Assembly (NCBI GenBank): GCA_002373875.1
Contig: DFKQ01000074.1
Location: forward strand, 1 to 40,190
DNA: 40,190 bases
Direction of reading: 5' to 3'
Source: Lachnospiraceae bacterium UBA3641
GTDB taxonomy: Bacteria; Bacillota; Clostridia; Lachnospirales; Lachnospiraceae
The translations under genes and the position numbers were made by a program. Under the pieces are notes generated by a model. It worked only from the letters and a program-made list of their open reading frames with translations, had not been told where the DNA came from and did no database searches. Of the stretch, positions 33,456-40,190 are shown piece by piece. The stretch's first letter is position 1; every line of letters begins with the position of its first letter.

Positions 33456-33484
33456 ATTATACAATTTTTTATGCATTTTTACAA
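33456..33484 (-). promoter_or_regulatory. Promoter of the signalling operon
   Basis: TTGTAA (33479-33484) and a perfect TATAAT (33456-33461) are spaced by 17 bases on the minus strand, 40 bases before the kinase ATG. The -35 box overlaps the end of the cysteine-rich gene. This makes the kinase operon separately expressible from the cobalamin genes, though read-through is possible because no terminator is seen. Confidence 0.75.
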
Positions 33485-33717
33485 TATTTCTTAAGATACT
33501 CCATTACCCTGTCATAGTTCTCCGGAACATGGGGGAAATTACAGTCAATGCAGGTTTTTACCCTGATCCCGTCCCTTTCTTTAATACTGTAATTACCGGG
33601 ACACTCCATGTTGTAAAGGGGGCAGTAGCAAAAGAGGCAGTTAAGCTCCTTAAGTCCCTTATGACAGGGATAGTACTCGCACTCCCTGTTTTCAAAAAAC
33701 CTGCTCGAATTATCCAT
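33469..33717 (-). CDS. Cysteine-rich small-domain protein
   Basis: This 82-residue protein carries nine to ten cysteines in the pattern ECEYYPCHKG, NCLFCYCPLY, ECPGNY and TCIDCNFPH, typical of a small metal-binding domain that often accompanies cobalamin-biosynthesis genes in clostridia. It may bind zinc or an Fe-S cluster; its function is not known to me. A GGGAAG site precedes the ATG. It is the last gene of the cobalamin-linked run. Confidence 0.8.
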   Translation of the reverse strand: MDNSSRFFENRECEYYPCHKGLKELNCLFCYCPLYNMECPGNYSIKERDGIRVKTCIDCNFPHVPENYDRVMEYLKKYCKNA

Positions 33718-33783
33718 TTTCTTCCCTTAATACGGTTTCTTAACCGCTCCGGAAACAGCAATCTGCTTAAACCAGTTAAAACC

Positions 33784-34644
33784 TCAGAAGCTCATCCGGA
33801 AAATATCGTATATCTTATCCCACATGATCCAGTGACCACCCAGCCTGACAACCGTGAATTCGCATTTCTCAATGCGGCTTACGGGTCCGTCATCCGATGA
33901 CCCCTGTATGTTCCTGGTGCAATAGAGCCTGTAACCTCTTGTGATCCGCGCTTTTAAGACCTTGTCCGTAAGCTCCGAAAGAGCATCCCTTAAGGCCGGG
34001 TCCGAACTTCCTGCGTAGCTTGATACGGCCAGGTCCCGCACTATTCCTTCGAAATCGGCCGTAAGGACCAGGAGTTCCCTTTCACTGAGAGGCACTGCTT
34101 CATCTATGGTCACGGAATACCTCCTGTCCTCCCCGTAAAGGGCACAGGTCTCATCATAAGCATCCATGTTGGCCTGCCGCGAAGCAAGCAGCATATCTTC
34201 ATATCCGGGAAGCTTATGCTGGGCATCACGCAGGGCCTTAAACTGGTGCTTTGCAAGCCCGTTAGCATAGGCACGGCTTAATTCCTCCCCGTCAGTATCA
34301 CGTGTATTCAGATATTTCTCATAGATACTTACGGGTTCCCTGTAGCCCGTATCAAGATCAACGGCCGCAAGGATCAGCACGGCTGCCAGGATAAGAAGAG
34401 AGACCATAAGCGCAAAGATAAGCCTCTTATGACCGGCAGATACTCTCCTGCGCCGGCGTATCCCGGCTGATTGTTTCTCCTGTTCTGTTTCCTCTTCCTC
34501 ATCCGCTTCCTCCGGATCCTCTTCGCCGGTATATTCGTCTAACTCCTGAAGCAGCAAAAGGGCCTCATCAACATCGGCATTTTCCGCCTTTTTGCCTTCA
34601 TCGAGGATTATCACATGCTTAATATCTTTATCTTCAGGTGTCAT
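33784..34644 (-). CDS. Membrane-anchored protein of unknown function in the cobalamin run
   Basis: I do not recognise this 286-residue protein. It has a very acidic N-terminus (about 10-58, Glu-rich), a basic patch (RRRRRV near 66), one transmembrane helix (about 74-94), and an extracytoplasmic domain of about 190 residues with mixed helical and strand character and two cysteines late in the sequence. The topology (short acidic cytoplasmic tail, single span) suggests a type II membrane protein. Its ATG overlaps the cbiL stop (ATGA) with GGAGG just upstream, so translation is coupled to cobalamin genes. It could be a regulator-like or stress-related membrane protein. Confidence 0.6.
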   Translation of the reverse strand: MTPEDKDIKHVIILDEGKKAENADVDEALLLLQELDEYTGEEDPEEADEEEETEQEKQSAGIRRRRRVSAGHKRLIFALMVSLLILAAVLILAAVDLDTGYREPVSIYEKYLNTRDTDGEELSRAYANGLAKHQFKALRDAQHKLPGYEDMLLASRQANMDAYDETCALYGEDRRYSVTIDEAVPLSERELLVLTADFEGIVRDLAVSSYAGSSDPALRDALSELTDKVLKARITRGYRLYCTRNIQGSSDDGPVSRIEKCEFTVVRLGGHWIMWDKIYDIFRMSF

Positions 34645-35351
34645 TTATCCTCCGCTCTGTCAGCGATAACAACATTCAGATAGCCCCAGTTATCGGGTAT
34701 ATCGGAGGCCTTATAGACAACCTCCTCCTCGGGAAGGGAGCAGGCATACACGCCTGCGCTCCTGCCTCCCGCCTTCTCATGATTTTTAAGGGCCTGTCTG
34801 AGGCGGCCCATATTATCCTTCCCTGTTTTCATAAATACCACGGTTCCGTCAAGCTTAAGAGCTTTTTCTATATCAAGGCTCCCCGGTATTATATGCACAG
34901 GCCTCCCGTCATCGCCTAAGGACATGTCAAGCCTGCCTGCCGATGCGATAAAGGATGGGATCCCGCTTACCCGTTTTGTTTCGTATCCCCTTCTCTTTAC
35001 TATCCTCTCTATATAGTCATAGGTAGAATAGATACAGGGATCCCCTATGACCGGAAAGACCACATCAAGTCCCTCCGCCAGCAGCTTGATGACCCTGTCT
35101 GCCACCCTTTCATGAAAGGCTGAAAGCTCATTCTTATTCATCGTCATGGGAAAGGGTTCGAAAATACATTTCTTATCTGCTATTTCAGGGCATGCCCCGT
35201 AAGCCGTCTTATACGCCCTGCAGGATTCCTTATCCGCGGCGGGAAGCAGAAGCACATCCGCATTCTCTATTGTCCTGACCGCCTTAAGGGTCATAAGCTC
35301 CGGATCTCCGGGACCCGTACCCACGCCTGTGAAAGTTCCCTTTTTCTTCAT
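34641..35351 (-). CDS. cbiL: CbiL/CobI, (cobalt-)precorrin-2 C20-methyltransferase
   Basis: This S-adenosylmethionine-dependent enzyme methylates C20 of the corrin precursor. The 236-residue protein opens with the tetrapyrrole-methylase motif GTFTGVGTGPGDPELMTLKAVR (split here as GVGTGPGDPELMT, residues 8-20), has VVFPVIGDPCIYSTY near 93-107 and GIPSF near 128, and VVFMKTGK near 171. The anaerobic name is preferred because no aerobic-pathway genes appear. Both ends overlap neighbours by four bases (cobD upstream, unknown gene downstream), so it is operonic. Confidence 0.92.
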   Translation of the reverse strand: MKKKGTFTGVGTGPGDPELMTLKAVRTIENADVLLLPAADKESCRAYKTAYGACPEIADKKCIFEPFPMTMNKNELSAFHERVADRVIKLLAEGLDVVFPVIGDPCIYSTYDYIERIVKRRGYETKRVSGIPSFIASAGRLDMSLGDDGRPVHIIPGSLDIEKALKLDGTVVFMKTGKDNMGRLRQALKNHEKAGGRSAGVYACSLPEEEVVYKASDIPDNWGYLNVVIADRAEDK

Positions 35352-36454
35352 TTTATGTTAACCATTAACTCCTTAAGACATTCAATGAGCAGCCTGTTAT
35401 CCTCTTCTGTCCTCACTGCTATCCGGTAATAATGCCGGTCCGTATCGTAATGACTCAGCATATCCATACAGTCCCTTATATCAAAGCCCCTGCTGTTAAG
35501 GCTCTCTCTTAAGCCCCCAGGGCCTTCAAACATTATAAAGGGGCCTGCGGGTTCCCCTATGACCCTAAGGGGAATCCCCAAAAGCTCCTCTGTCAGGTAT
35601 CTTCGCTGTTTCTCAATAAAACCGACAGTCCTTTCTTCATAGCCTGGGTCCTCAAGGGCCAGCAGTGCAGCTGAACAGGCCCTGTCGGAAACATTCCAGG
35701 GCTGAAGCGCTCCTCTTATACCATCAAGGAGCTCCCCATCTGCCGAAACCGCATATCCCAGCCTGAGACCCGGCATGGCATAAAACTTGGTAAAGGCATC
35801 CATGACAATAACATTACTGTGGTGCGACAGGACTCCGGTCATGGTTGTTTCCCCGTAACGCTTATTAAACCTTAAGAAGCATTCATCCACAAGGAGCAGA
35901 TCCCCCCGGTCCGAAAGGACATCCGCAATCTTCTCGATCCTGTCTCTTTTCAACAGCTCACCCGTAGGATTGTTGGGATTACACAAAAATACAAGCTTCT
36001 TAACGGTGTCATCCCCCTGCTGCGAACAGATACACTCTATAAAATCATCTATTCTCCCGTCAAGGGTGAAATCATCCTCATCCGATGTTGAAAATATCCT
36101 GTTTCTTCCGTAGGAGGCGGCTACGGCATATCCGTATTCACTAAAGGTGGGAGCTGCAGTATATGCTTCATACCCCGGATATTTATGCCCGATATAGTGA
36201 CACAGGGCATATATGAGCTCACATGAGCCGTTCCCCAGGATAACATGATGTCCTCCGTTTTTTACCGACAGGACCCGGACAAGATCATTGTGACAGACAT
36301 CAGGATACCTTCCGGCATCCATGGCTGCCATCCCGGCAGCCTCCTTGGAAGCTTCCGGTATACCCAGCGGATTTATGTTAACCGAAAAATCGTGCCCTAT
36401 CTCTCTGTTTGTTCCGCCATGAACGTGGCAACCCCTCTCCCATGCCTTTTGCAT
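35348..36454 (-). CDS. cobD: CobD, threonine-phosphate decarboxylase (PLP-dependent)
   Basis: This enzyme makes (R)-1-amino-2-propanol O-phosphate, the linker between the corrin ring and the nucleotide loop. The 368-residue protein is a fold-type I aminotransferase relative: HGGTNREIG near residue 12, the FSVNINPLG motif near 23, NPNNPTGEL near 159, and the PLP lysine Lys223 in DAFTKFYAMPG. The ATG at 36452-36454 follows AGGA by six bases; an in-frame extension of 37 codons would overlap cbiB and has no good site. Histidinol-phosphate aminotransferase is the look-alike, but the neighbours cbiB and cbiL decide for CobD. Confidence 0.92.
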   Translation of the reverse strand: MQKAWERGCHVHGGTNREIGHDFSVNINPLGIPEASKEAAGMAAMDAGRYPDVCHNDLVRVLSVKNGGHHVILGNGSCELIYALCHYIGHKYPGYEAYTAAPTFSEYGYAVAASYGRNRIFSTSDEDDFTLDGRIDDFIECICSQQGDDTVKKLVFLCNPNNPTGELLKRDRIEKIADVLSDRGDLLLVDECFLRFNKRYGETTMTGVLSHHSNVIVMDAFTKFYAMPGLRLGYAVSADGELLDGIRGALQPWNVSDRACSAALLALEDPGYEERTVGFIEKQRRYLTEELLGIPLRVIGEPAGPFIMFEGPGGLRESLNSRGFDIRDCMDMLSHYDTDRHYYRIAVRTEEDNRLLIECLKELMVNIK

Positions 36455-36518
36455 CTTTAATCCTGTTTCCTCGATTCCCCAAAACCCTTTCTTCCTGACC
36501 GCGGTAAGGATCCTACCA

Positions 36519-37499
36519 TCATTTTCCCATAAAAAGCAGGACCAGAAGGCCAATAAGCCACCCAAGTACCGCAGTCGTCAGCATGATCCTACATGCTTCC
36601 CTTATATCCTCACTCACCGGTTCTTTCGTATCATCACCGATAAAGGGCTTTTTATGAACCCTTCCGAAATAACTGGCTTCTCCGCCCAGCCGTATTTTAA
36701 GTGCCCCTGCCATTGCGGCTTCCCCATGGGCCGAGTTAGGGCTTGGATGATTCTTACGGTCCCTTAAGAAGATCTTCATGGCCGATCCCGCATCATGTCC
36801 CGTAAGGCCTGCTGCCATAACCATAATAAGGCCGGTCAGCCTTGCGGGAATAAAATTCATCACATCATCCATACGGGCAGAAAACCTGCCAAGGTACATA
36901 TATTTCTCATTCCTGTAGCCAACCATTGAATCCAGTGTATTTACCGCCTTATAAAAAACCATACCCGGCAGACCGAAAAGAACCATATAGAAGATCGGCG
37001 CTATGATCCCGTCGGATGTATTCTCGGCAACCGTCTCGACAGCGGCCCTTATTATCCCCTTTTCGTCAAGCTTCCCCGTATCTCTTCCCACGATCATGGA
37101 AACACACAGCCTTGCCCCCTTTATGTCATTATCCTTAAGAGCCCTGTAGACCTTCATGGCCTCCGAAAAGAGTGACTTCACCGCAAGGAGCTGAAAGCAT
37201 AAAAACACCGATATCCCGTACTCGGGATACCTGCCGATCCTGCCTGCCACATAAAGGATAAGTACCGTAATAAGGACACCGGTTCCTGTGACGATAAAGA
37301 ATAAAAGGGCGCCAAGCATAAGCTTTAAGCCCCTGTCCTCCTCTTCACCCCCGGCAGGCTTAAATAGTCTTGTAAGAAGGTCCTCACTGTACTTTATAAG
37401 CTTACCGATATATACAACAACATGCGGCATCCCCTTAGGATCCCCGAATATAAGATCCAGGATAAAGGCCGCAAACAAAACCGTAAGTCTACTTCTCAT
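36519..37499 (-). CDS. cbiB: CbiB, adenosylcobinamide-phosphate synthase
   Basis: This membrane enzyme attaches the aminopropanol phosphate made by CobD to adenosylcobyric acid. The 326-residue protein has the N-terminal LDLIFGDP motif near residue 14, then AENTSDGIIAPIFY near 160 and SPNSAHGEAAMAG near 253, all conserved in CbiB, with several membrane segments. The ATG overlaps the end of the upstream response-regulator gene by 11 bases and lacks a strong ribosome site, implying coupled translation. Together with cobD it supplies the lower-loop assembly step. Confidence 0.93.
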   Translation of the reverse strand: MRSRLTVLFAAFILDLIFGDPKGMPHVVVYIGKLIKYSEDLLTRLFKPAGGEEEDRGLKLMLGALLFFIVTGTGVLITVLILYVAGRIGRYPEYGISVFLCFQLLAVKSLFSEAMKVYRALKDNDIKGARLCVSMIVGRDTGKLDEKGIIRAAVETVAENTSDGIIAPIFYMVLFGLPGMVFYKAVNTLDSMVGYRNEKYMYLGRFSARMDDVMNFIPARLTGLIMVMAAGLTGHDAGSAMKIFLRDRKNHPSPNSAHGEAAMAGALKIRLGGEASYFGRVHKKPFIGDDTKEPVSEDIREACRIMLTTAVLGWLIGLLVLLFMGK

Positions 37500-38259
37500 G
37501 CTCGGCAACATAGTCGGAATAGCTCATTCCCGTGTATTTTTTAAAGCAGCGGCCGAAGTAATTGGGATCCGGTATGCCTACCTCGGCTGCCGTGATAAAC
37601 ATCTTGGCTCCGCCCTGAGCCAGCTTCCCCGCCTGCTTCATCCTGACCTCGGTCAGGTATTCAATGAAACCGGTTCCCGTATCCTGCTTGAACTTCCTTG
37701 AAAGATATGATGCGGAAAAACCGAAATGCTGGGCGGTGGAGGCAAGGTTAAGCTTGGGATCCGTATAGTTCTCCTCAATGTATTTTTTTATGATCTCAGC
37801 CTGATCCTCTCTCCCCGGATCGGTCCTTGCGTCCTCTTCTTCATCCGCTGCCGGCTCCTCATCATCGTAGTTCTTCATATCAAGCTTATCCCGGACACGC
37901 TTTAATACCTTCGTTATCTCCGAGCCGACCATGGGCTTTAACATATACTCAAAAACCGGAAGGGAGACGCATTTCCTGGCATATTCGAACTGATCTATGG
38001 CCGTCATTATTATTATTATGAGGTCGGGATACCTGTCCGTAGCCAGCTGGGTGAACTCGATCCCATCCATAAAGGGCATTGATATATCAACAAACACAAG
38101 ATCAGGCCTTAAGTCATCAATTATATTGATGGCCTCTATCCCACTCGTTGCTTCGCCCACGACCTCCATATCAAGCTCATCCCACTTAATAAGAGCCCGA
38201 AGCAGCTTCCTTGCATTCTCCTCATCATCGATTATCATTACCCTGTATGGTTTCTTCAT
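37489..38259 (-). CDS. AraC-family response regulator (YesN type)
   Basis: The 256-residue protein has an N-terminal receiver (about 5-122; acidic DDE at 11-13, phosphoacceptor Asp58 in VFVDISMP, Lys in YMLKPM) and a C-terminal AraC-type double helix-turn-helix domain (about 155-253; LNLASTAQHFGFSASYLSRKFKQ and AAEVGIPDPNYFGRCFKKYTG). It is the partner of the adjacent YesM-type sensor gene, which it overlaps by 35 bases, and it overlaps the next gene cbiB by 11. Such regulators activate nearby transport or metabolic genes; here the tight overlap suggests co-expression with cobalamin genes. The receiver-HTH linker is unusually rich in Asp and Glu. Confidence 0.9.
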   Translation of the reverse strand: MKKPYRVMIIDDEENARKLLRALIKWDELDMEVVGEATSGIEAINIIDDLRPDLVFVDISMPFMDGIEFTQLATDRYPDLIIIIMTAIDQFEYARKCVSLPVFEYMLKPMVGSEITKVLKRVRDKLDMKNYDDEEPAADEEEDARTDPGREDQAEIIKKYIEENYTDPKLNLASTAQHFGFSASYLSRKFKQDTGTGFIEYLTEVRMKQAGKLAQGGAKMFITAAEVGIPDPNYFGRCFKKYTGMSYSDYVAEHEK

Positions 38260-40039
38260 ACTTATCTTCCGTTTCTTCCGTATCGCCGGTACTGACCTGC
38301 CTGTCTAATATAAACTCTACTTCCGTGTATTCGCCCACTTCGCTTCTTATGTTGACCACATCATCCCTGTTGCAGTATATCCTGACCCTTTCAATGGTTC
38401 CCCAGAGGCCGAAGCTTGATTCTTCACTCTTCTCTTTATCGTCCCTGTCCTTATCAAGTATCCTGTCTATCTTGTCCTGACTCATTCCGACACCGGTATC
38501 CCTGACGCTTATATGAAGAATGCCCTCAATACGTCTTGCGGATATCCTTATCTGTCCCTTCTCGCCCTTTAACCGGATACCGTGATAGATGGAATTCTCA
38601 ACCAGGGGCTGGAGTATAAGCTTGGGAACGATGCAGTCATTAACATCCTCTGCTATATCATATTCATCTTCTATAATATCGCCATATCTTAACTTCTGCA
38701 ACGCAAGATAGTCCTTAACGATATTGACCTCCCGATACAGCTTTATCTCCCTGCCGCCTTTACTTAAAAAGTTACGATAGAAGCTTCCAAGGGTTTCAAG
38801 GGCCTCATGTACATTGGACGCTCCGCTCTCAAGTGCCATGAATCCTATGGTTTCCAGGGAATTATAGAGAAAATGGGGCTTGATCTGTTCCTGCAGGACC
38901 CTAAGCTCCGCCCTGCGCAGGGTCTTCTCCTTGTCCACCAGCTGCCCTATCAGTTCATTCACATGGTCTATCATGTTATTGTAGTCGCCCTTGAGCATGT
39001 TAAGCTCAACATACGGGATCTCGGTATCTATCTTTTCAAGAACCCCGGACCTTCTGTTCTTCTCCATGGACTCGGACAGCTTAAATACAGGTGTCGTCAC
39101 ATTCCTGGCAACAAACCATCCCACAAGGAGTGCCGCAAGTATGAAAACCAGGAGCAGGATGCACATTATGTAGATGATATAGTAGGGTATACCACCCATA
39201 CCGTAGGGAGAAACCCTGATAAGCACTATCGGCAGGTCTTCGATCCTGCATGAAGCAATAAGCGACGGACCGGTCAGCCCCTTGACGGTATTAAAGGACA
39301 TACCGGTATTCATATCTTCTCTGTAATACTTCTCGTAGTCCTTATTACCGCATATATATGTCCCGTCGGTCCCCATAACGCATATATTATCATAGTTAAG
39401 CTTAATAAGCATCTGGGTCAGGACATCGGGGGAAATGTTCATAAACATAAGACCCGTCCTCTTTTGGGTATACAGGTCATATATTGCCCTTCCCACCGTT
39501 ATTACCGGCATCCCGTCCTTACGTCTTGCCACATGGTTACTGTTAAGTGATATGACAGCCCTCCCCTTTACTGCATAAACATCCTCCTTCCAGGAGTCTT
39601 CGTTTATAAGATCGTAGTCATATTCATATGATGCGCGGTTTGTGGCAACCATTATGAGATCTTCCCTGAACACCATAACGGTATCGACGCCCTCCTTGAC
39701 ATTTAAGATGTCCATGATCCCGTACCTGGCATCATTCATCATACCAAGATCAACATCATCCGCTTCGGCCCTTAAAAAGGCCGTAAGTCTTTGATCCGTC
39801 ATTATAAGCCGTGAGATCTCACTGTAATTGTTGATGTTTGACTTTATGGAATCAGACAGGCTGTTAAGCGCGCTCCCGGCCTCCATTACGACATGGTTCC
39901 TCCGTTCCCGCTCGGTTATGAAATAAACGGATATGATAAAGGAGATGATCACCAGCAATATGATCCCCAGGAAGAGCCTCTTAAGATCTGTTGATAATGA
40001 GGCTTCCGCTCTCTTGTCTTCTTCCGTGAATTTTACCAA
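38225..40039 (-). CDS. Sensor histidine kinase of the YesM type
   Basis: The 604-residue membrane protein has a transmembrane helix at about 21-42, a large extracytoplasmic sensing region (about 43-283, dCache-like; GRAIYDLYTQKRTGLMFMN, CVMGTDGTYI), a second helix at about 284-311, a HAMP-like linker, and the His_kinase domain with His389 in QIKPHFLYNSLE followed by an ATPase domain (LILQPLVENSIYHGI, DTGVGM). The start codon appears to be TTG (40037-40039), eight bases after GAGG; no nearby ATG is in frame. The ligand is unknown. It is the first gene of the run that continues into cobalamin biosynthesis. Confidence 0.9.
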   Translation of the reverse strand: MVKFTEEDKRAEASLSTDLKRLFLGIILLVIISFIISVYFITERERRNHVVMEAGSALNSLSDSIKSNINNYSEISRLIMTDQRLTAFLRAEADDVDLGMMNDARYGIMDILNVKEGVDTVMVFREDLIMVATNRASYEYDYDLINEDSWKEDVYAVKGRAVISLNSNHVARRKDGMPVITVGRAIYDLYTQKRTGLMFMNISPDVLTQMLIKLNYDNICVMGTDGTYICGNKDYEKYYREDMNTGMSFNTVKGLTGPSLIASCRIEDLPIVLIRVSPYGMGGIPYYIIYIMCILLLVFILAALLVGWFVARNVTTPVFKLSESMEKNRRSGVLEKIDTEIPYVELNMLKGDYNNMIDHVNELIGQLVDKEKTLRRAELRVLQEQIKPHFLYNSLETIGFMALESGASNVHEALETLGSFYRNFLSKGGREIKLYREVNIVKDYLALQKLRYGDIIEDEYDIAEDVNDCIVPKLILQPLVENSIYHGIRLKGEKGQIRISARRIEGILHISVRDTGVGMSQDKIDRILDKDRDDKEKSEESSFGLWGTIERVRIYCNRDDVVNIRSEVGEYTEVEFILDRQVSTGDTEETEDKYEETIQGNDNR

Positions 40040-40061
40040 ACCCTTAACCTCGTTTCCCAGC

Positions 40062-40097
40062 TTATAACATTATCACTATAACATTTTTTTCGTACAT
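40062..40097 (-). CDS. Possible 11-residue leader peptide upstream of the sensor kinase
   Basis: On the minus strand GGAGG is followed after eight bases by ATG and an 11-codon frame (MYEKNVIVIML) that ends in TAA 22 bases before the kinase's TTG start. It could be a translated leader or coupling ORF. The strong ribosome site stands out against the weak TTG start of the kinase. It may equally be chance. Confidence 0.3.
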   Translation of the reverse strand: MYEKNVIVIML

Positions 40098-40159
40098 AAG
40101 CAAAACCTCCGCATATCAATATAGGTATGATCACTTTTATCTGCCTTTAACATTATCAC
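40065..40159. repeat. Two direct copies of TAACATTATCAC upstream of the sensor kinase
   Basis: The 12-mer TAACATTATCAC occurs at 40065-40076 and 40148-40159, with starts 83 bases apart, flanking the leader of the kinase gene. The copies could bind a regulator, for example the AraC-type regulator encoded next. The first copy also encodes part of the possible leader peptide. Confidence 0.5.
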
Positions 40160-40162
40160 TTT

Positions 40163-40190
40163 CCGGAAACAGGGGGACGGTTCCTGTGTT
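40163..40190. repeat. REP-like palindromic element at the right edge (partial)
   Basis: The last bases include an imperfect palindrome ACAGG-GGGACGGTT-CCTGT with GGGGACGGTTCC at its core. Elements with this core are dispersed in many clostridial genomes, often in intergenic regions; this is recalled, not searched. It is cut by the window edge. Confidence 0.45.

Noticed and set aside
35348..36565. Longer CobD starting 37 codons upstream
   Set aside because: The extension overlaps cbiB, lacks a ribosome site, and is not part of the aminotransferase fold; the ATG at 36454 has a good site.

Overview
The window reads as chromosomal DNA of an anaerobic, moderate-GC Gram-positive bacterium, most likely a gut or rumen Lachnospiraceae (Clostridia). 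This is inferred from the gene content (FMN riboswitch with ribE/ribBA, alcohol acetyltransferase-like plus zinc-ribbon membrane protein pair, anaerobic cobalamin genes, sensory [FeFe]-hydrogenase-like kinase), strong GGAGG ribosome sites and consensus TTGACA/TATAAT promoters. Almost everything is on the minus strand. No tRNA, rRNA, CRISPR, insertion sequence or phage gene was seen, and no stretch over 300 bases lacks a gene.

Right-to-left along the minus strand. (A) 40190-33469: a YesM/YesN-type two-component pair, then cbiB, cobD, cbiL, an unknown membrane-anchored protein and a cysteine-rich small protein; this is a cobalamin-biosynthesis run. (B) 33484-23025: a signalling operon with its own promoter and terminator. 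It encodes a membrane hybrid kinase, a hybrid kinase fused to a DegV (fatty-acid-binding) domain and an HPt, a two-domain response regulator without a DNA-binding output, a hybrid kinase built on an [FeFe]-hydrogenase-like sensor with its own HPt, and a PAP2-family membrane phosphatase. (C) 22940-21312: a secreted coiled-coil/LysM protein, converging with two plus-strand genes (19392-21315), a condensation-fold acyltransferase and a zinc-ribbon membrane protein. (D) 19269-15127: upp, a copper ATPase with HMA domains at both ends, and a nucleoside-diphosphate-sugar epimerase-like protein in tight overlap. (E) 15108-10526: paaK, an ACT-domain protein, an SseB-like protein and coaBC. (F) 10478-9585: an ECF S component (probably for pantothenate, given coaBC) with a consensus promoter, a structured leader and a terminator. 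(G) 9408-1: the riboflavin region. ribD is separated from the FMN riboswitch-ribE-ribBA unit by two exported proteins: an IdeS/Mac-like cysteine protease lipoprotein and a 1592-residue protein with an aerolysin-like pore-forming region followed by Ig-like repeats.

The best candidates for undescribed biology are: the kinase operon that couples a hydrogenase-like sensor and a DegV-domain sensor to a shared response regulator; the aerolysin-like/Ig-like protein beside the IdeS-like protease inside the split riboflavin locus; the structured leader of the ECF transporter gene; and an internal ribosome site in copA that could release a CopZ-like copper chaperone. Functional statements rest on motif recognition by eye; no database search or structure prediction was run.
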